A stretch of DNA of 64,000 nt from Hymenoscyphus infarciens (taxonomy: Eukaryota; Ascomycota; Leotiomycetes; Helotiales; Helotiaceae): the NCBI GenBank assembly GCA_001414345.1, contig LLCB01000193.1:49081-113080 (forward strand). Reading direction: 5' to 3'. The position numbers and the translations under genes were made by a program. How positions within the stretch are numbered: the first letter of the stretch is position 1; every line of letters starts with the position of its first letter. The notes beneath the pieces are model-generated. The model was not told the DNA's origin and did not search any database. It saw only the letters and a program-made list of their open reading frames with translations. Positions 1 to 11,108 of the stretch are shown one piece after another.

Positions 1-430
1 CTTAGGTTAGTTTAAGAGCTATTTATATGATTCTTTTTTTTTAAAATACTCTATTTAAATAGATCTATAATTCTAGCTATTCAGCACTATATTTTCTGCA
101 CTATGCGTTGTACTATATAGTTTTAAAAGATAAGGCTAAAAAGAAGTAGAAGAGTAAAAAGCTTAAATATTTAGGCTTAGTAATACTACGATATTATTAT
201 AATATCGATTAAAATACTAATAATATAAAGGATAATATTATTAGATATCGTGGCATTTAAATAGTATAAATAGTACGTATTAAAGTGGGTTTCTAATAAT
301 ATATCGTAGTAGTATAATATTGTAAATACTATCGACTACACTGGCTTAGAATAATTAATTTAGTTAATTAGAAATTAGAAATTAACTAATAGCAAATTTA
401 GGTTATTTCTCTTTCGATATAATCGATGCT
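1..430. repeat. AT-rich RIP-degraded tract
   Basis: Almost only A and T with very frequent TA steps, short words such as TAATATAAAG and no open frame. The composition matches the other RIP-mutated blocks in the window. I could not recognise an element family in it. Confidence 0.6.
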
Positions 431-1560
431 ATAATTGGTGAATAAGGGCCCAAGGACAGTTTGCGAATTGTTTCAAGAGATACCATAAATTTTTCTAAGG
501 GAAATAATACAACAAACAAGCTAGGCGATTTGTGAATTGAATTCTTTTTAGGGCGTTCAAAAGCATTTACATTCCAAATGAATTACTTCGCAGCGTCATG
601 TTTAATAGTTTCTAGACCTCTCCTAGCACCCGATCCAGACCACCTCTTGCGGTTGCATCGAGGATTCGAATTAAAAGCACCGTCGTCTCTAATAGTATAG
701 CTATTATCAAGGAACTACAACGCACTGCCAAATAGGGTCCTAGAATCAGCATTAGTCTTAACTAAATTAGAATTAGAATCAAGAGCAAGCTTCCTATAGT
801 TTTTCCATCTATAACCACCAAAGCCATCAAATCTCCCCTAGTCGTATTAGCGTCCCGCCAGTGTCGTATATATCATCTCATAAAGCATTATCTTATCCCA
901 TAAACCCAGCACGTCGATTAGTATATAGAGTATTTTCGTCGTCAACTTATTAGCCCCTGAAACAGCCTTGAAGGAGAGAAAGAATAAGTGTTTTTAAATA
1001 GTGTAATACTTCTTTTTCATAGCATACTCAAGGAACCACAGGCACCTTCTCCTGCTTGTGATCCCAAAAAACCGCGTGGCAAAGGTAAGAGACTTGTATT
1101 TTGTTTCTGCCTCTACCGCGTAAATTCTCCTTTTAAATTGATGACGGCACTGACGTTCTATTTTAGACTCTCCTATCTGTAAAAACGGGGACTGTTTAGA
1201 GAACATCGGGTTTAAAGGGTGCACTGTTGGCAAAGATAAAGTTTTTCCATACTTAGTAGAAGGTAATAATACTTCATAGGAAGAAGAGCAAAGTTGGTGG
1301 GACGAACAGTAGAGAATAATCGGAGCTGTCGATACTGACCATGGCCTTCTCGATTCTGAACTATTTTGCTTCGTCAACAGACACGGCAATGATTAGGACG
1401 GGAAACCAAAAGCGACACCTGCCTCGTGGTGCGTTTGCGAAACGGAAACCAGGATCGTCTCTACCTAACCCTTAGCACTCTCGCTGCTCTATGTGCCTAC
1501 CTATCCAACAACTCCAACGGCTACTATCTCAGTTGTGATTACCGTTTCAACTGGCGGGCC
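431..1560. other. Less mutated island, no supported gene
   Basis: Base composition is balanced compared with both flanks. The longest frame is on the minus strand near 994-1389 (about 130 codons). It has no recognisable domain, no good start context and overlaps low-complexity sequence, so I do not call it a gene. The stretch may be a remnant of host sequence between two repeat insertions. Confidence 0.4.
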
Positions 1561-4150
1561 TGTGACTTCTTATTAAACTGACACTACTTAAATAACTCTC
1601 TTAGGCTATTCTCGAGACTATATACTTATTAGAATAGTAGACTTATTTAGATAGTTTTAAGAAAATAGAATAGTCTTTAATAGTTCTTATATTAGATCTA
1701 CTTAAAATTCTTAAATAGTTATTTAAAGAGAACTCTCTAAAGTAGTTTAGATAGTTCTAGAGCTATTCTAGAATAGCTCTAAGAATAGTTCTTAAGAAGA
1801 GTATATAGACTAAGTATAGCTCTATTATATACTCTACTAAATTCTAAAAACCTATATAACTATTAGATAGTTATAGAGAAGTACTTCTCTAAATATTCTA
1901 GTAATTTTAACTTTCGCTAAGTTAATCGATTTTATAACTTATACTTTTATAATATTAGTACTAAAGTTCTATAAGTAATACTAAGTATTTAAAAAGATCT
2001 ATATATATATCTCTACTTCTTAAGCTAAGATATCTAAAAGAGTTCTAGTATTATAAAAGCGTTCTAGAATAGTTCTAAAGTATTTTTTTAACTTATAATA
2101 GTCTCTTTTCTAGAGATTATTAAGTATTACTTTTAACTCTAAGAACTATTAATTTATATAGATTCTCTTAGAATAGTTTTATATAAGAACTATCTATCTA
2201 ATAAATAGTTAGAAAAAGTATAGATAATTAATACTTAGATCTGTCTTAGAATAGTTCTAGAATAGCTAAGTTTTTAAATTAGTTATATAACTATTCTAAA
2301 AACTTTCTTTAAGCTATTATAGTAACTAGACTTAGTTCTAGGTTATAGTATCTATCTAATAAGAATAGTAGAAATAAGATTACTATCTAAACTAGTAATA
2401 ACTTTATAATAACTAGTTATATAGTTATAAGAAAGATATAAGAGCTTTCTAAACTAATCTCTACTAAACTAGCTACTTTTAAATATCTACTAAATCTTAT
2501 ACTATATACTTAATAGTATACTAAGAATAATATAGAAGTATTTACTAAGAAGCTAGCTTCTAAATAGTAGTTTTATAAGAGAAACTTAGTAACGAAGAGT
2601 ATATTTTATTTAAACTAGTAATAGATTCTTTAGAGAAATTCTTAAAATAAAAAGCTTTAGTTATTATCTATATAAGAAGCTCTATTAAAGTTTCTTATAT
2701 ACTTAAATAATATATAATTAGAGAATATAACTCTAGAGAGTTTAAAAGAAGTAAATAAACTTAAAGAGTAGTATATAATAATTAGAATAATTAAAATCTA
2801 TTTAGTAAACTTCTTTTATAAGTTTTTTTATTTTATTTTATTTTATTAAACTTTTAAAATAATATATTTTCTCGGAAATAGAAAGAACGCGATAATAGAG
2901 ACTCTTAGACTCGCTAAAGAAAGTATACTAGAGCTTCTTAAAAATCTAGTCTAGTCTTATAATAAAACTTAGAATAATAAGAAGTAAGAACTATTATAAA
3001 TAGTTTATAAAAGCTCTCGATTCTCTTTAAATAATTAAGATATTATAGAAGAATATTACTTTACTTAGATTTATATAGAATAATACTAGAAATAATAGAG
3101 AATAATAATAATATATAAATAAGAAAAGTTTAACTATATTATACTTTATTAAAAACTAGAGAAATTAGTAAAGTTATAAAAAATCATAAAACTTTAACTT
3201 TTATAAAGATAATAAAATAGTTATACTTTGATACTTTAGTATACTACTTATAAATAAATATAACTTATAAGAAAGAAAGATAGTATCTTTTTATATAAAA
3301 GCTTATATTCTCTTTATATATACTTCCTAAGTTCTTTTATTAGGAATTATTTAAAGATATTATTCTAGTAGACTAGAGAGAAATACTTAAGAAATAAGCT
3401 TCTTAGATCTTTGATTTTTCTAGAGCTACTACTAGAGAGTATAGGAATTCGTAACTATATTCTTAAAGTACTTATACTTCTATAATTATTCTAACTTCTT
3501 TAGAATAAGAAATCTATTAAAATCTTAATTATTTAAGCCTTTTAGAATAATAGAATCGATTTATCGAGTTTTAGATAAATAATAGAAGAAATAGTAGAGA
3601 GTTAGTTAACTATTCGCGAGTTATAATAGCCTATTATCTAAGCTATTCTAGATAGCTAAGAGTACCTACTATATATAAGATTCAGTTATAGTATATTTAG
3701 CTTTTAGCTATATTATTTTATATTATCTAATTTAGAAAGGTCACGTACGTCTATACGTCTGTCTAGACTTTTAGATATATCTCGTAGAGTTTAAGCTTTT
3801 ATATTAGCTAATATATATTATTATTTAGTTTTATATCTCTTTTATATCGTCTAAACCTCTTATATATAGCTGTCTACTCTTCTAATTAGAAAAGGCCTAG
3901 TTTATCCTTTTCGTCTATATTAGAGCCTAGTATCTATATATATTCTTCTGCTAAACGTACTCTTATATACCTCTTCTATAGTAGTATATATTTCGTACTA
4001 TTATACTAGTTACGAATTCCTATATCTACTAGTGCTACTAGAGTAATAGATAAGTAGATAATAAATAAGAGGTAGGCAGAGCAACTATAAGTCTCTAAAG
4101 ACAGTTTAGGTAGTTTTTAGTATATAAAATAATATCTCGTAGATACTGGA
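1561..4150. repeat. AT-rich RIP-degraded repeat block
   Basis: About 2.6 kb of TA-dominated sequence with stops in all frames, typical of transposon copies mutated C-to-T on both strands. The segment at about 3620-4005 is, in reverse complement, the same repeat as 49057-49470, so at least part of the block belongs to a dispersed family. The remainder was not assignable by eye. Confidence 0.75.
3620..4005 (-). repeat. LTR-like dispersed repeat, copy 1
   Basis: Read on the minus strand it begins TATAATAGTACGAAATATAT at 4005 and runs through the words TACTAGGCTCTAATATAGA and GCTAATATAAAAGC. The same words occur in the same order at 49057-49470 on the plus strand. Its start resembles that of the gypsy LTRs at 49680 and 57139. 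A solo LTR of a related family is the simplest reading; no paired partner or target duplication was found here. Confidence 0.55.
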
Positions 4151-4597
4151 AGAGACTATTTTCGACGACATGTAGCCACTTTCTCTTCTTAACGAATCAG
4201 CTGCCGAAGTTGCCTAAAGGTGAGCTGCGCCGCCACATGTGGCGCCGCCAGGCCAACGGAGGTGCGCACCTGCGATATTTTGCTTGCGCAACCTTTTCTC
4301 CCAACATTGACCTTTGTTTTTGCAACATCAAATTCGACTTTCCGTACCGATCAACATTCTTCAGAACTTCGCCGATTCACTTTGCGCGAGGTCTGAGCCG
4401 TGGTGCTGGACTGATATTACACTGCAATACTGCGATAGTTTGTTGCGCCCATACGTCACTGCGTTTGGTGCATGTGAGCTGCTTGGTCTCCAACTGATTT
4501 ACACGCTGGCCTGATATTCTGCCATTGCGCGCAATTTCTCGCCTCCACCTCTCAAATATACGAATAAAGCAGGCCTTTCACGATAAGAAACGCCATC
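4151..4597 (+). promoter_or_regulatory. Upstream region and leader of the Src1-like gene
   Basis: This GC-normal segment marks the exit from the repeat block. It contains a perfect 14-bp palindrome CGCCACATGTGGCG inside a GC-rich hairpin-like stretch near 4227-4250. Small open frames at 4210-4514 have no domain and are probably leader sequence. The gene start at 4598 follows GATAAGAAACGCCATC. No promoter element can be proven. Confidence 0.3.
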
Positions 4598-6833
4598 ATG
4601 TCTGACTACGAAGGACTGGAATACCTTCGACCGGGTTTCGACCCTTCCACCATGACCGTTCCGCGTCTGCGATCGGTTCTCGTATCTCACGACGTCAGCT
4701 ATCCTTCCGCCGCGAAGAAAGGTCAACTCATCCAGATATTCAACGAGGACCTTCTCCCTCAATCCAGGAGGATAGTGTCTGCACGAGCGCGGGCGAGAAG
4801 GACCAGCATGGGCATAACAGACGCGGATTCGCAGGAAACTACAGTGTCAGAGGAGACCGATGAGCAAGAGGAGGAGGAGGAGGAGGAGGCTCCATTGCCA
4901 AGACCACGAACTTCGACAAGACAGCCTTCCGCAAGACTCCAGTCGGAAGATAATGCGCACGAACTACGTGTTACCAGAAGCCGAAGTCCGACAAAGCGGA
5001 CCCCAAGACCAAGCACCAAGCATGCTCGGACATCGGACAACGAGAATAGTACAGATGCTGAGCTCCCAAGAACCGTTAGAAAATCCAGGAGGAGCGCAAC
5101 CCCTAACGCTGCTATTGCTGCTCCCCCGACCCAAAAGATCAAATCCGAGGATGTCGAAGACGAAGTCGGAGGATCGCGTCGACGAGAGAGTGCCTTTACG
5201 TACGATAATCCTTTCCAGAGCGGCAGCTCTCCCCCTTCCGACTCTAAAGCAAGTGGGGACAGAAGAAGAAGAACTGCTGGTATCAGTAGCACTAGTCGGA
5301 AAAGCACATCCGCGAATAGGAGACGCACAGATGGGCCACCAAAGATTGACGATGGAATCTACCCTCCGAAAGCTGCCATATTCAAGGCCCCAATTAGTGA
5401 TTACGACCAAGGATTGATAGACGTCGATGACAATGGCGTCGAGGCGAGCGAGGAGTTCACACCCGAGGAGCAACTTGACATGGAGCAGGAACAGGCTGCC
5501 AAAGGAGTCGATGCCTTGGGGCCACGCAGACCACGGAGACAACAGGGAGGCTTCAATATCGCTGGACCAATTTGGCTCGTTCTCATCACCCTTCTGGGCG
5601 GTTATGCTATGTGGTATAGGCAAGAAAAAGTCGCCGTTGGATACTGTGGTGTTGGGAGAGACGCACTACAAAGATTCCCAGATGGCGTTGAGGTGCCAGA
5701 TTGGCTTCAGGTTCTAGTGGAACCAGAATGTGAACCTTGCCCACAACATGCATATTGTTCAGGAAACCTCCAAACAGATTGTGAGGCTGATTTTGTTCTA
5801 AAGTCACACCCACTTTCTCTCGGTGGCATCGTGCCTCTCCCACCAACTTGTGAGCCTGATGGAGAGAAGGTCCGCCGAGTCAAGGCAGTTGCTGACCGTG
5901 CTGTGGAGGAGTTGCGAGAGCGTAAGGCCAAGTTCGAGTGTGGTGATCTCACCAACGAAGCAGGACTTCCTGAACCAACCCTCGAAATTGATGCCGATGA
6001 GTTGAAAAAAGAGGTTAGCAAGAAGCGAAGAAAGGGTATGGGGGAAGCGGAGTTTGAAGAGCTCTGGGCCGGTGCAATTGGAGAAATTGAGGGGAGAGAC
6101 GAAGTTGTCAGTGTTTTTGATGGGTAAGTCAACGTGTTTTTATTTTATCTTCCCCCTACACTCCCTCATCCCTCCAAGATCAAACCGGCACACTTTCTGA
6201 CAAACGAATACTAACCAGGTTTTTTATTCCCTCCACAGAAGCCGAACAGTCCTCAGTAGCACCTCTCTCGCCCGTCTCCCAATCTCCTGCGCCTTCAAGC
6301 GATCCTTCCGAAACGCATTGGCAAGATATCGCATCCCAATTGGCGCGTTAGTTGGCCTGGCATCATTCATACTTTACATCCGCCATGCTCTCCGCCTACG
6401 CGCAGCTGTCAACGCAGCAGTGCCACAACTTGTTTCGTTGACTCTTGAAAGACTTGCTTCCCAGGCGAGTCTTCATGCACAAGATAGCGAGGCGTTTCCT
6501 GAGAACTGGATCAGCATCGGTCAGCTGAGAGATGATGTTTTGAGAGACCAACATAGCCTTCAAAAGAGAGAAGCAATATGGACCAAAGTCAGAAAAGTCG
6601 TGGAAATGAACTCGAATGTTCGCTCGTCACAACGCGAGAGTCGTAGTGGTGAGATCAGTCGAGTTTGGGAATGGATTGGTGCCGTCAGCGGGCCAGCGAG
6701 TAATGAAAAACGACGGAAATCGGGGAGAGTTTCGTGGGGAGTTTATGATACTGCGAGTAGTCCTGTTTCTGGGACTGACGATGGATCGGGAATGGCGACG
6801 TCGAAATGGCAGGAGGGACGGCCAATTTATTGA
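4598..6833 (+). CDS. src1: Inner nuclear membrane protein, Src1/Heh1 (LEM2/MAN1) family
   Basis: Two exons, 4598-6123 and 6239-6833, give 706 aa. The intron is GTAAGT..CTAAC..CAG; the join is phase 2 (GG+A). Visible parts: an N-terminal HeH/LEM-like helix-extension-helix at about residues 10-50; a long charged, Ser/Arg-rich nucleoplasmic region with basic nuclear-import-like clusters; a first membrane segment at about 324-342; a lumenal region with paired cysteines (CEPCPQHAYC); a second membrane segment at about 542-558; and a C-terminal domain matching the Man1/Src1 C-terminal (MSC) fold. Family members sit in the inner nuclear envelope and tether chromatin, rDNA and telomeres, and help nuclear pore quality control. 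Length and order of domains fit the family. The intron separates the two membrane segments, so retention would give a 509-residue single-pass form. Confidence 0.9.
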
Positions 6834-7140
6834 TTCTTTACACCTTACTTATTTCCTTTTGTCTCACTTGAGTGTTCTGAGGACTTTTCCCTCTCTCTTT
6901 TCTTGTGTAGCTATTTAGGGAGGGGGCTATGGGGTGTTGGTTGCTTTCTCTTTTTTACGCCGGGATGCGGGATGATACCAGTAACTAGTTTCGTAATACC
7001 AATAAACAGCAAATTTCCACGATTCCTTCTTGTGCCATGTACTTCATCGAGCCTGCATGGGGCTAGTCTTGGTGATACTTTTTATCTTTTTTATTGCTGT
7101 GTTTTTCCTTGTTTTATTACGTTTGTGTATGAAGAAACGT
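6834..7140. other. Src1 3' flank, no gene seen
   Basis: T-rich sequence after the Src1 stop codon, probably its 3' untranslated region and spacer. It contains no domain-bearing frame. HET-like coding similarity begins only after about 7140. Confidence 0.5.
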
Positions 7141-7284
7141 TGAAACCGGAGATCATGGTTGATGGGAAATTTTTGCGTGATAAGCGCTGGTGGGCTCTTT
7201 AGACTCCCAAGATCCTGCAGATCGATACGCTCTGCATTAATCAAGAGGACTTGCTTTGAGAGGAATCATCAGGTTCCCCAGATG

Positions 7285-7444
7285 GGAAGCATTTACGCGC
7301 ACGCTACAGGAGTTATAGCTTAGATTGGCCGCGAAGAGGATCCATGGAATAATTGCTCTAAGAACGATATACAAAGGGCGTTCGATGAACTGGCGGGGCT
7401 TAGCTCGACATCCTAGCTATAAACACCTTAGCCATGAGTATAGA
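7285..7444 (+). repeat. Direct duplication, left copy (within HET relic)
   Basis: The stretch from GGAAGCATTTACGCGCACGC to about GCCATGAGTATAG recurs at 8521-8684. The two copies differ by a dozen transitions and one small gap of about 7 bases near the right end. Most changed bases are in the right copy. The pair flanks the A-tailed insertion. Confidence 0.8.
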
Positions 7445-8520
7445 GGGATGCAAAGACTCAACACCTGTACGCGGTGTATCCTACGAACCTCTAGCAGTCC
7501 TATTCTGTTCCTAGGACTGTCTATAGAGCTAAGTTTAACTTAAAAAAAGCAACGTAGTAATACTCTTTTTTATAACCGTTAGAGTTTTTAAGCCTCTTAA
7601 TCTACTATAAAGAAGCGATATCATATATAGTAATATACTAGATATTAACAAAAAAGACCTATATAGCTTATTTACTCGGTATTAGTAGCTATAAACTACT
7701 AAAACGAACTGATTAAGAAAGCCTCTAAAGTTAATACTATATATCTACTAATACTAGAGAGCTTCTACTCTAGATATACTATAGAATTATATATAACTCT
7801 AAGAAGATAAGAACTATATACTAATCTAAGATTAGAGGTAATACCTATAGTAGTTCTTCTATATAGTTAGTATATACTATATTTAAGTTAAGAGAATTAC
7901 TAGAAGAGATAAAGAACTTTTAATAATAGTAATAAAGTAATTAGAAGAGGCCTAGGTAGTATAAATAGAAGTATAAACGTAGAGAGGTCTTTATAGCTAG
8001 AGAATAGAATCTCTACTATTTATAATTATTATAAGTAGATATTTAAAGCGTGTTTAGTAGCTCTTAGATAAAGTAGTAGAAATACCTCTTAGAAGGTATA
8101 AAATAATAGAGTAGAGAGAATAGAAGATAGAATTAGAAGACTTAGATTAGAGATATATTAGAGAATAGTTTTATATAAGATAGTATACTAGAAGACGATT
8201 ATTATTAGTTCTATATAGAGGAGAGCTAACTAAGCTCTTATAAGAGCTATTATAATAAACTAAATCGGTTATTTATAAGAATAACTAAAATATTAAATTT
8301 AAATCGAAATAGAGAGAATAGAAGGAGATACTAAGCTATTACTAGGATAAAAAGCTAAGTATATAGAGGTATATATATATAGCAGGCCTAGTAATAGGTA
8401 CTCTAAGAAGTATATAAGCTACTTTTAGATAAAACTCTATAAATAAGTGCGTCTACATAGCGCCGGCTTTGGGCAGCTAAAAAGACTATTTGAAACCAAA
8501 AAAAATAAAAAAATAAAAAA
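7445..8520 (+). mobile_element. RIP-degraded insertion with A-rich end
   Basis: About 1.1 kb lies between the two copies of a 160-bp HET segment. The left edge (AGGGATGCAAAGACTCAACA) has normal composition, the middle is TA-saturated, and the right edge ends in an A-rich run (AAAAAAAATAAAAAAATAAA) that abuts the second copy. An A-tail and flanking duplication suggest a non-LTR retroposon or its truncated copy. No reverse transcriptase is readable, and a 160-bp duplication would be unusually long for target-primed integration. Confidence 0.5.
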
Positions 8521-8684
8521 AGGAAGCATTTACGCGCACGCTATAGGAGTTATAACTTAGATTAGCTGCGAAGAGGATCTATAGAATAATTACTCTAAGA
8601 ACGATATATAAAGGGCGTTTGATAAACTGGCGGGGCTTAGCTCGACATCCTAGCCTTATAGCTATAAACGCCTTAGCCATGAGT
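8521..8684 (+). repeat. Direct duplication, right copy (within HET relic)
   Basis: Second copy of 7285-7444. Compared with the left copy it shows C-to-T and G-to-A changes such as GGATCCATGG to GGATCTATAG and GTTCGATG to GTTTGATA. After GAGTACAG it continues into the downstream HET coding sequence, so it is the copy contiguous with the 3' part of the relic. Confidence 0.8.
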
Positions 8685-9194
8685 ACAGCCTTTCTGCGGT
8701 GCAAAAACTGTTAAGGAGAAGTTACTGGAGTCGTGTGTGGACTATTCAAGAGATAGTAATTGCGAACGAGTTGCTTGTTCAGTGTTGCAAATATAAGATA
8801 GGCTAGGACAAGATGGAAAAAGCCAGCCGTAAATGGAACTCGAACACATTTGCGCATAGTGTTTGTACAAGCCGATTAGAATTTAACAGTGCAACCAAAC
8901 AGGGTGGTAGCAACCTTGGGACCCTGAAAGAATTGATCATTGAGTTTTGGCAATCTGAATGTTATGACAGTCGAGAAAAATTCTTTGGCATCTTGTCCAA
9001 TATGCCGCTCCTGTGGCAGCAAAGCTTTTCCCGTCGACTACTCGATGAACCTAAATGCGATATTTGCGAGACTTGTCGAGCACGACGTTTTCCACCACAA
9101 GGGTATGCCATTAGATGTCGCTGATAGCATTCTTTTATCCCTTCGAAAGGCAAAGCCAACTGAAATATGGGAGAAAAATATTAATCCAGACAAC

Positions 9195-9392
9195 CTAAAT
9201 TAATTTCGATTTCCAACCTCCTTCCTTGAATACATCCCCAATAGTTTTCCCAGTCCAGTTCATCTGTGTAGCGGGGTCCAACTAAGGTCAACCCGATTGG
9301 GAGTTTGTTTTCTCCCTCAAACCCGGGTATGTTGAGACAGGGGATTTGGAGGATGGTCCGCACTGAGCAGAATGACTTGTTTGGGTTAGTTT
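9195..9392 (-). pseudogene. Amidase-family C-terminal relic
   Basis: On the minus strand the frame reads LQIPCLNIPGFEGENKLPIG followed by LTLVGPRYTD, the typical C-terminal block of amidase-signature enzymes of fungi. The expected last helix (GKTIGDVFKEGGW) follows in another frame, ending at a TAG at 9195-9197, so a frameshift lies near 9270. The catalytic Lys-Ser-Ser region is absent. Upstream sequence to about 9650 shows no further amidase block. It is a short decayed fragment facing the HET relic, consistent with a decaying repeat-border region. Confidence 0.65.
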
Positions 9393-10053
9393 ATCTCTTT
9401 CGGAGACGGAAAAGGGCCTTGAAAATGGACTTACTAGCAACTCGAGAAAAATGAAGACAAATCGAAAGAGAAAATCAGACTTAAGAAGAGGAAGAAGATT
9501 TTAAAGAAACGGGGAGGAAAAGGTGTTCGAATTGAGTGACAGACCTGGCCCTTGGTATATCCATTCAATTGGTACATACGAGTCTTTGTATGTAATAGGT
9601 TGCAAAAGTGGGTAGGTGTTAGTCTCGGTGCCTGACACATAAATCCGACTTATCTTCGGAACAGCGACAAGATAAAGACAATTCTGAATTAAGGAATAGG
9701 TAACTATCTAGGAAACATGATATTCAATGACTGTAAGGAAGAATCGTTCTTGAGAAGACGTTTTGAGATCGTACAATACTCGAGGTATTTGCATGGGGGC
9801 TGTCACGTGCAAATACCTTTAGGTTAAGGTTCCATTGAGACAGAAATAATATTTCCATGTCTTCCATGCGCTTTACGGTAGACACGAAGTCATTCTATAT
9901 ACCATCTCACACAAACTAATTCATGCTAACTTAAGCCCAGGTAATGATTTGAGATATGAAAGTGCTTCTTCCACTAAGGATGAGAAATCAAACATGTGGC
10001 TGAAAAAAATGGTGGCTTTCCCGGGTATCTAATTCTTTCTCATCCTGTCTCCT
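9393..10053. other. Intergenic, nothing recognised
   Basis: Mixed composition, no domain-bearing frame on either strand. It includes the 3' flank of the minus-strand CENP-K-like gene. A near repeat of the word GTGCAAATACCT/AGGTATTTGCA occurs around 9783-9822 as a short imperfect inverted repeat. Confidence 0.4.
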
Positions 10054-11108
10054 TCAATCTTCTACTTCGCCTCCAAAGTCCACCAGACGAATTCTGCGAG
10101 CATCTTTTGGATGAAATTGTGCCACCTTTGACCTTACAAGAAATCTGGCAGCAGCGGACTCCCTTGTAATTTCAACATATGCACCTGGGCCAGTACCACC
10201 AGCTTCCACGAGATTATTGAGAAGTTGCTCAGTCAATTCTCTCATCTCCGCCCCTGCAGCTCTCTTCTCATCCCATGGTTGTTCATCCTCATCCATTCCA
10301 TCCACATCTGCTCTCGCCCCCCAAATCTGATCAATGCGGCGTTGTCGTTTATCCTCGTCTGGCTTGTCTTTGGGCCTTTTTGCTTTCCCTTTGGCGGTAA
10401 ATCCAGCCTCGAGCATGACTTCGTCAACATCTAAATTGTCACCCACAATGGGTCCTCCCAGCTCTTCGGCAGCTAATAAAGCAGCAAGGTGGTTATCGAT
10501 GAAGTGATTGAACGCTTGTACCAATTTTCCAGTCTCGGTGTCGTAGTATTCTTGCTTAGACCGCATGTCTCGAATCATATCTTTGGCAACTTGACTTGAT
10601 GTTTTCTGGGTCCGCTCCTCTATCTCAGTCTGCAGTGACGCTATCCGGGAATTCAGCTCGTTCTGTATGAGCTTTGCATCGGAATCGAAACCTTGCTCTT
10701 TCTCGAGCCTTTTCTGGGCTTCCTGGAGCTCGAGTTCGGTTTGAGTGATACATTGCTGAGTCTCCTTGATGCATTTGTCGGTATCACGGAGAGCCAGAAG
10801 TGCTGGAATTGGCGATTCCGGGGATGGGAGCCATGGCTCTTGGGGTGTCAATGTCTCATAAGCAGCTTTGAGAGCACATAATTGTAGTAAATGCGATTTT
10901 GGGTCTTCTGAGGCCTCGGTATCAAGTGGGACTGCCGAAGCACGGAGCTGAAGACATGTTAGAATTTTACTCAACCTCTACGCTACCATGCACTTACCTC
11001 CTCTAGAACCGCCTCCTGCTCTTTAACTCGCTCTTGCAATGTTTTCAGAGTCTTGTCTAGACGAGAAGTATATGAGCTGGCTGCACGGGCCTTTTTAGGG
11101 AAATTCAT
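10054..11108 (-). CDS. Kinetochore protein, CENP-K/Sim4-like
   Basis: Two exons on the minus strand: 11108-10998 (37 codons) and 10947-10054, with a 50-nt intron (GTAAGT..CAG), give 334 aa. The start is the ATG at 11108, which adds MNFPKKARAASSYTSRLDKT upstream of the main frame. The protein is rich in heptad-like Leu/Glu/Gln stretches: one coiled coil at about residues 18-40 and a longer one at about 88-155. A conserved-looking block around HFIDNHLAALLAAEELGG and VDEVMLEAGF follows, then a charged stretch and a C-terminal region. The pattern agrees with my memory of fungal CENP-K (Sim4) of the CCAN inner kinetochore, which pairs with CENP-H at centromeres. No diagnostic motif exists, so the family call is moderate; the gene itself is well supported. 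Confidence 0.6.

Larger units (their letters stand above)
7141..9203 (+). pseudogene. HET-domain (heterokaryon incompatibility) gene relic
   Basis: Several pieces of the HET domain are readable in order. At 7210-7248 the frame gives LQIDTLCINQED, the hallmark of the family, followed after a 1-base frameshift by ERNHQVPQMGSIYAHATGVIA, then a TAG where the family has Trp, then IGREEDPW. After an insertion, 8706-8790 gives RVWTIQEIVIANELLVQC, again followed by a TAG (8803-8805) where Trp is usual. Near 8960-9000 the frame reads CYDSREKFFGILSN, and after another frameshift AFPVDYSMNLNAIFA. HET proteins mediate nonself recognition and trigger incompatibility cell death. This copy cannot encode a product: it has frameshifts, stops of the C-to-T type, an internal duplication and an insertion. 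The N-terminal start was not found. Confidence 0.8.

Noticed and set aside
994..1389. A minus-strand 131-codon frame in the left island
   Set aside because: Not a family I recognise, biased composition, no intron or start context; probably chance or decayed.
4759..5328. A minus-strand 189-codon frame opposite Src1
   Set aside because: Shadow of the Src1 coding strand; the Leu/Ser-rich content mirrors the acidic/Arg-rich protein.
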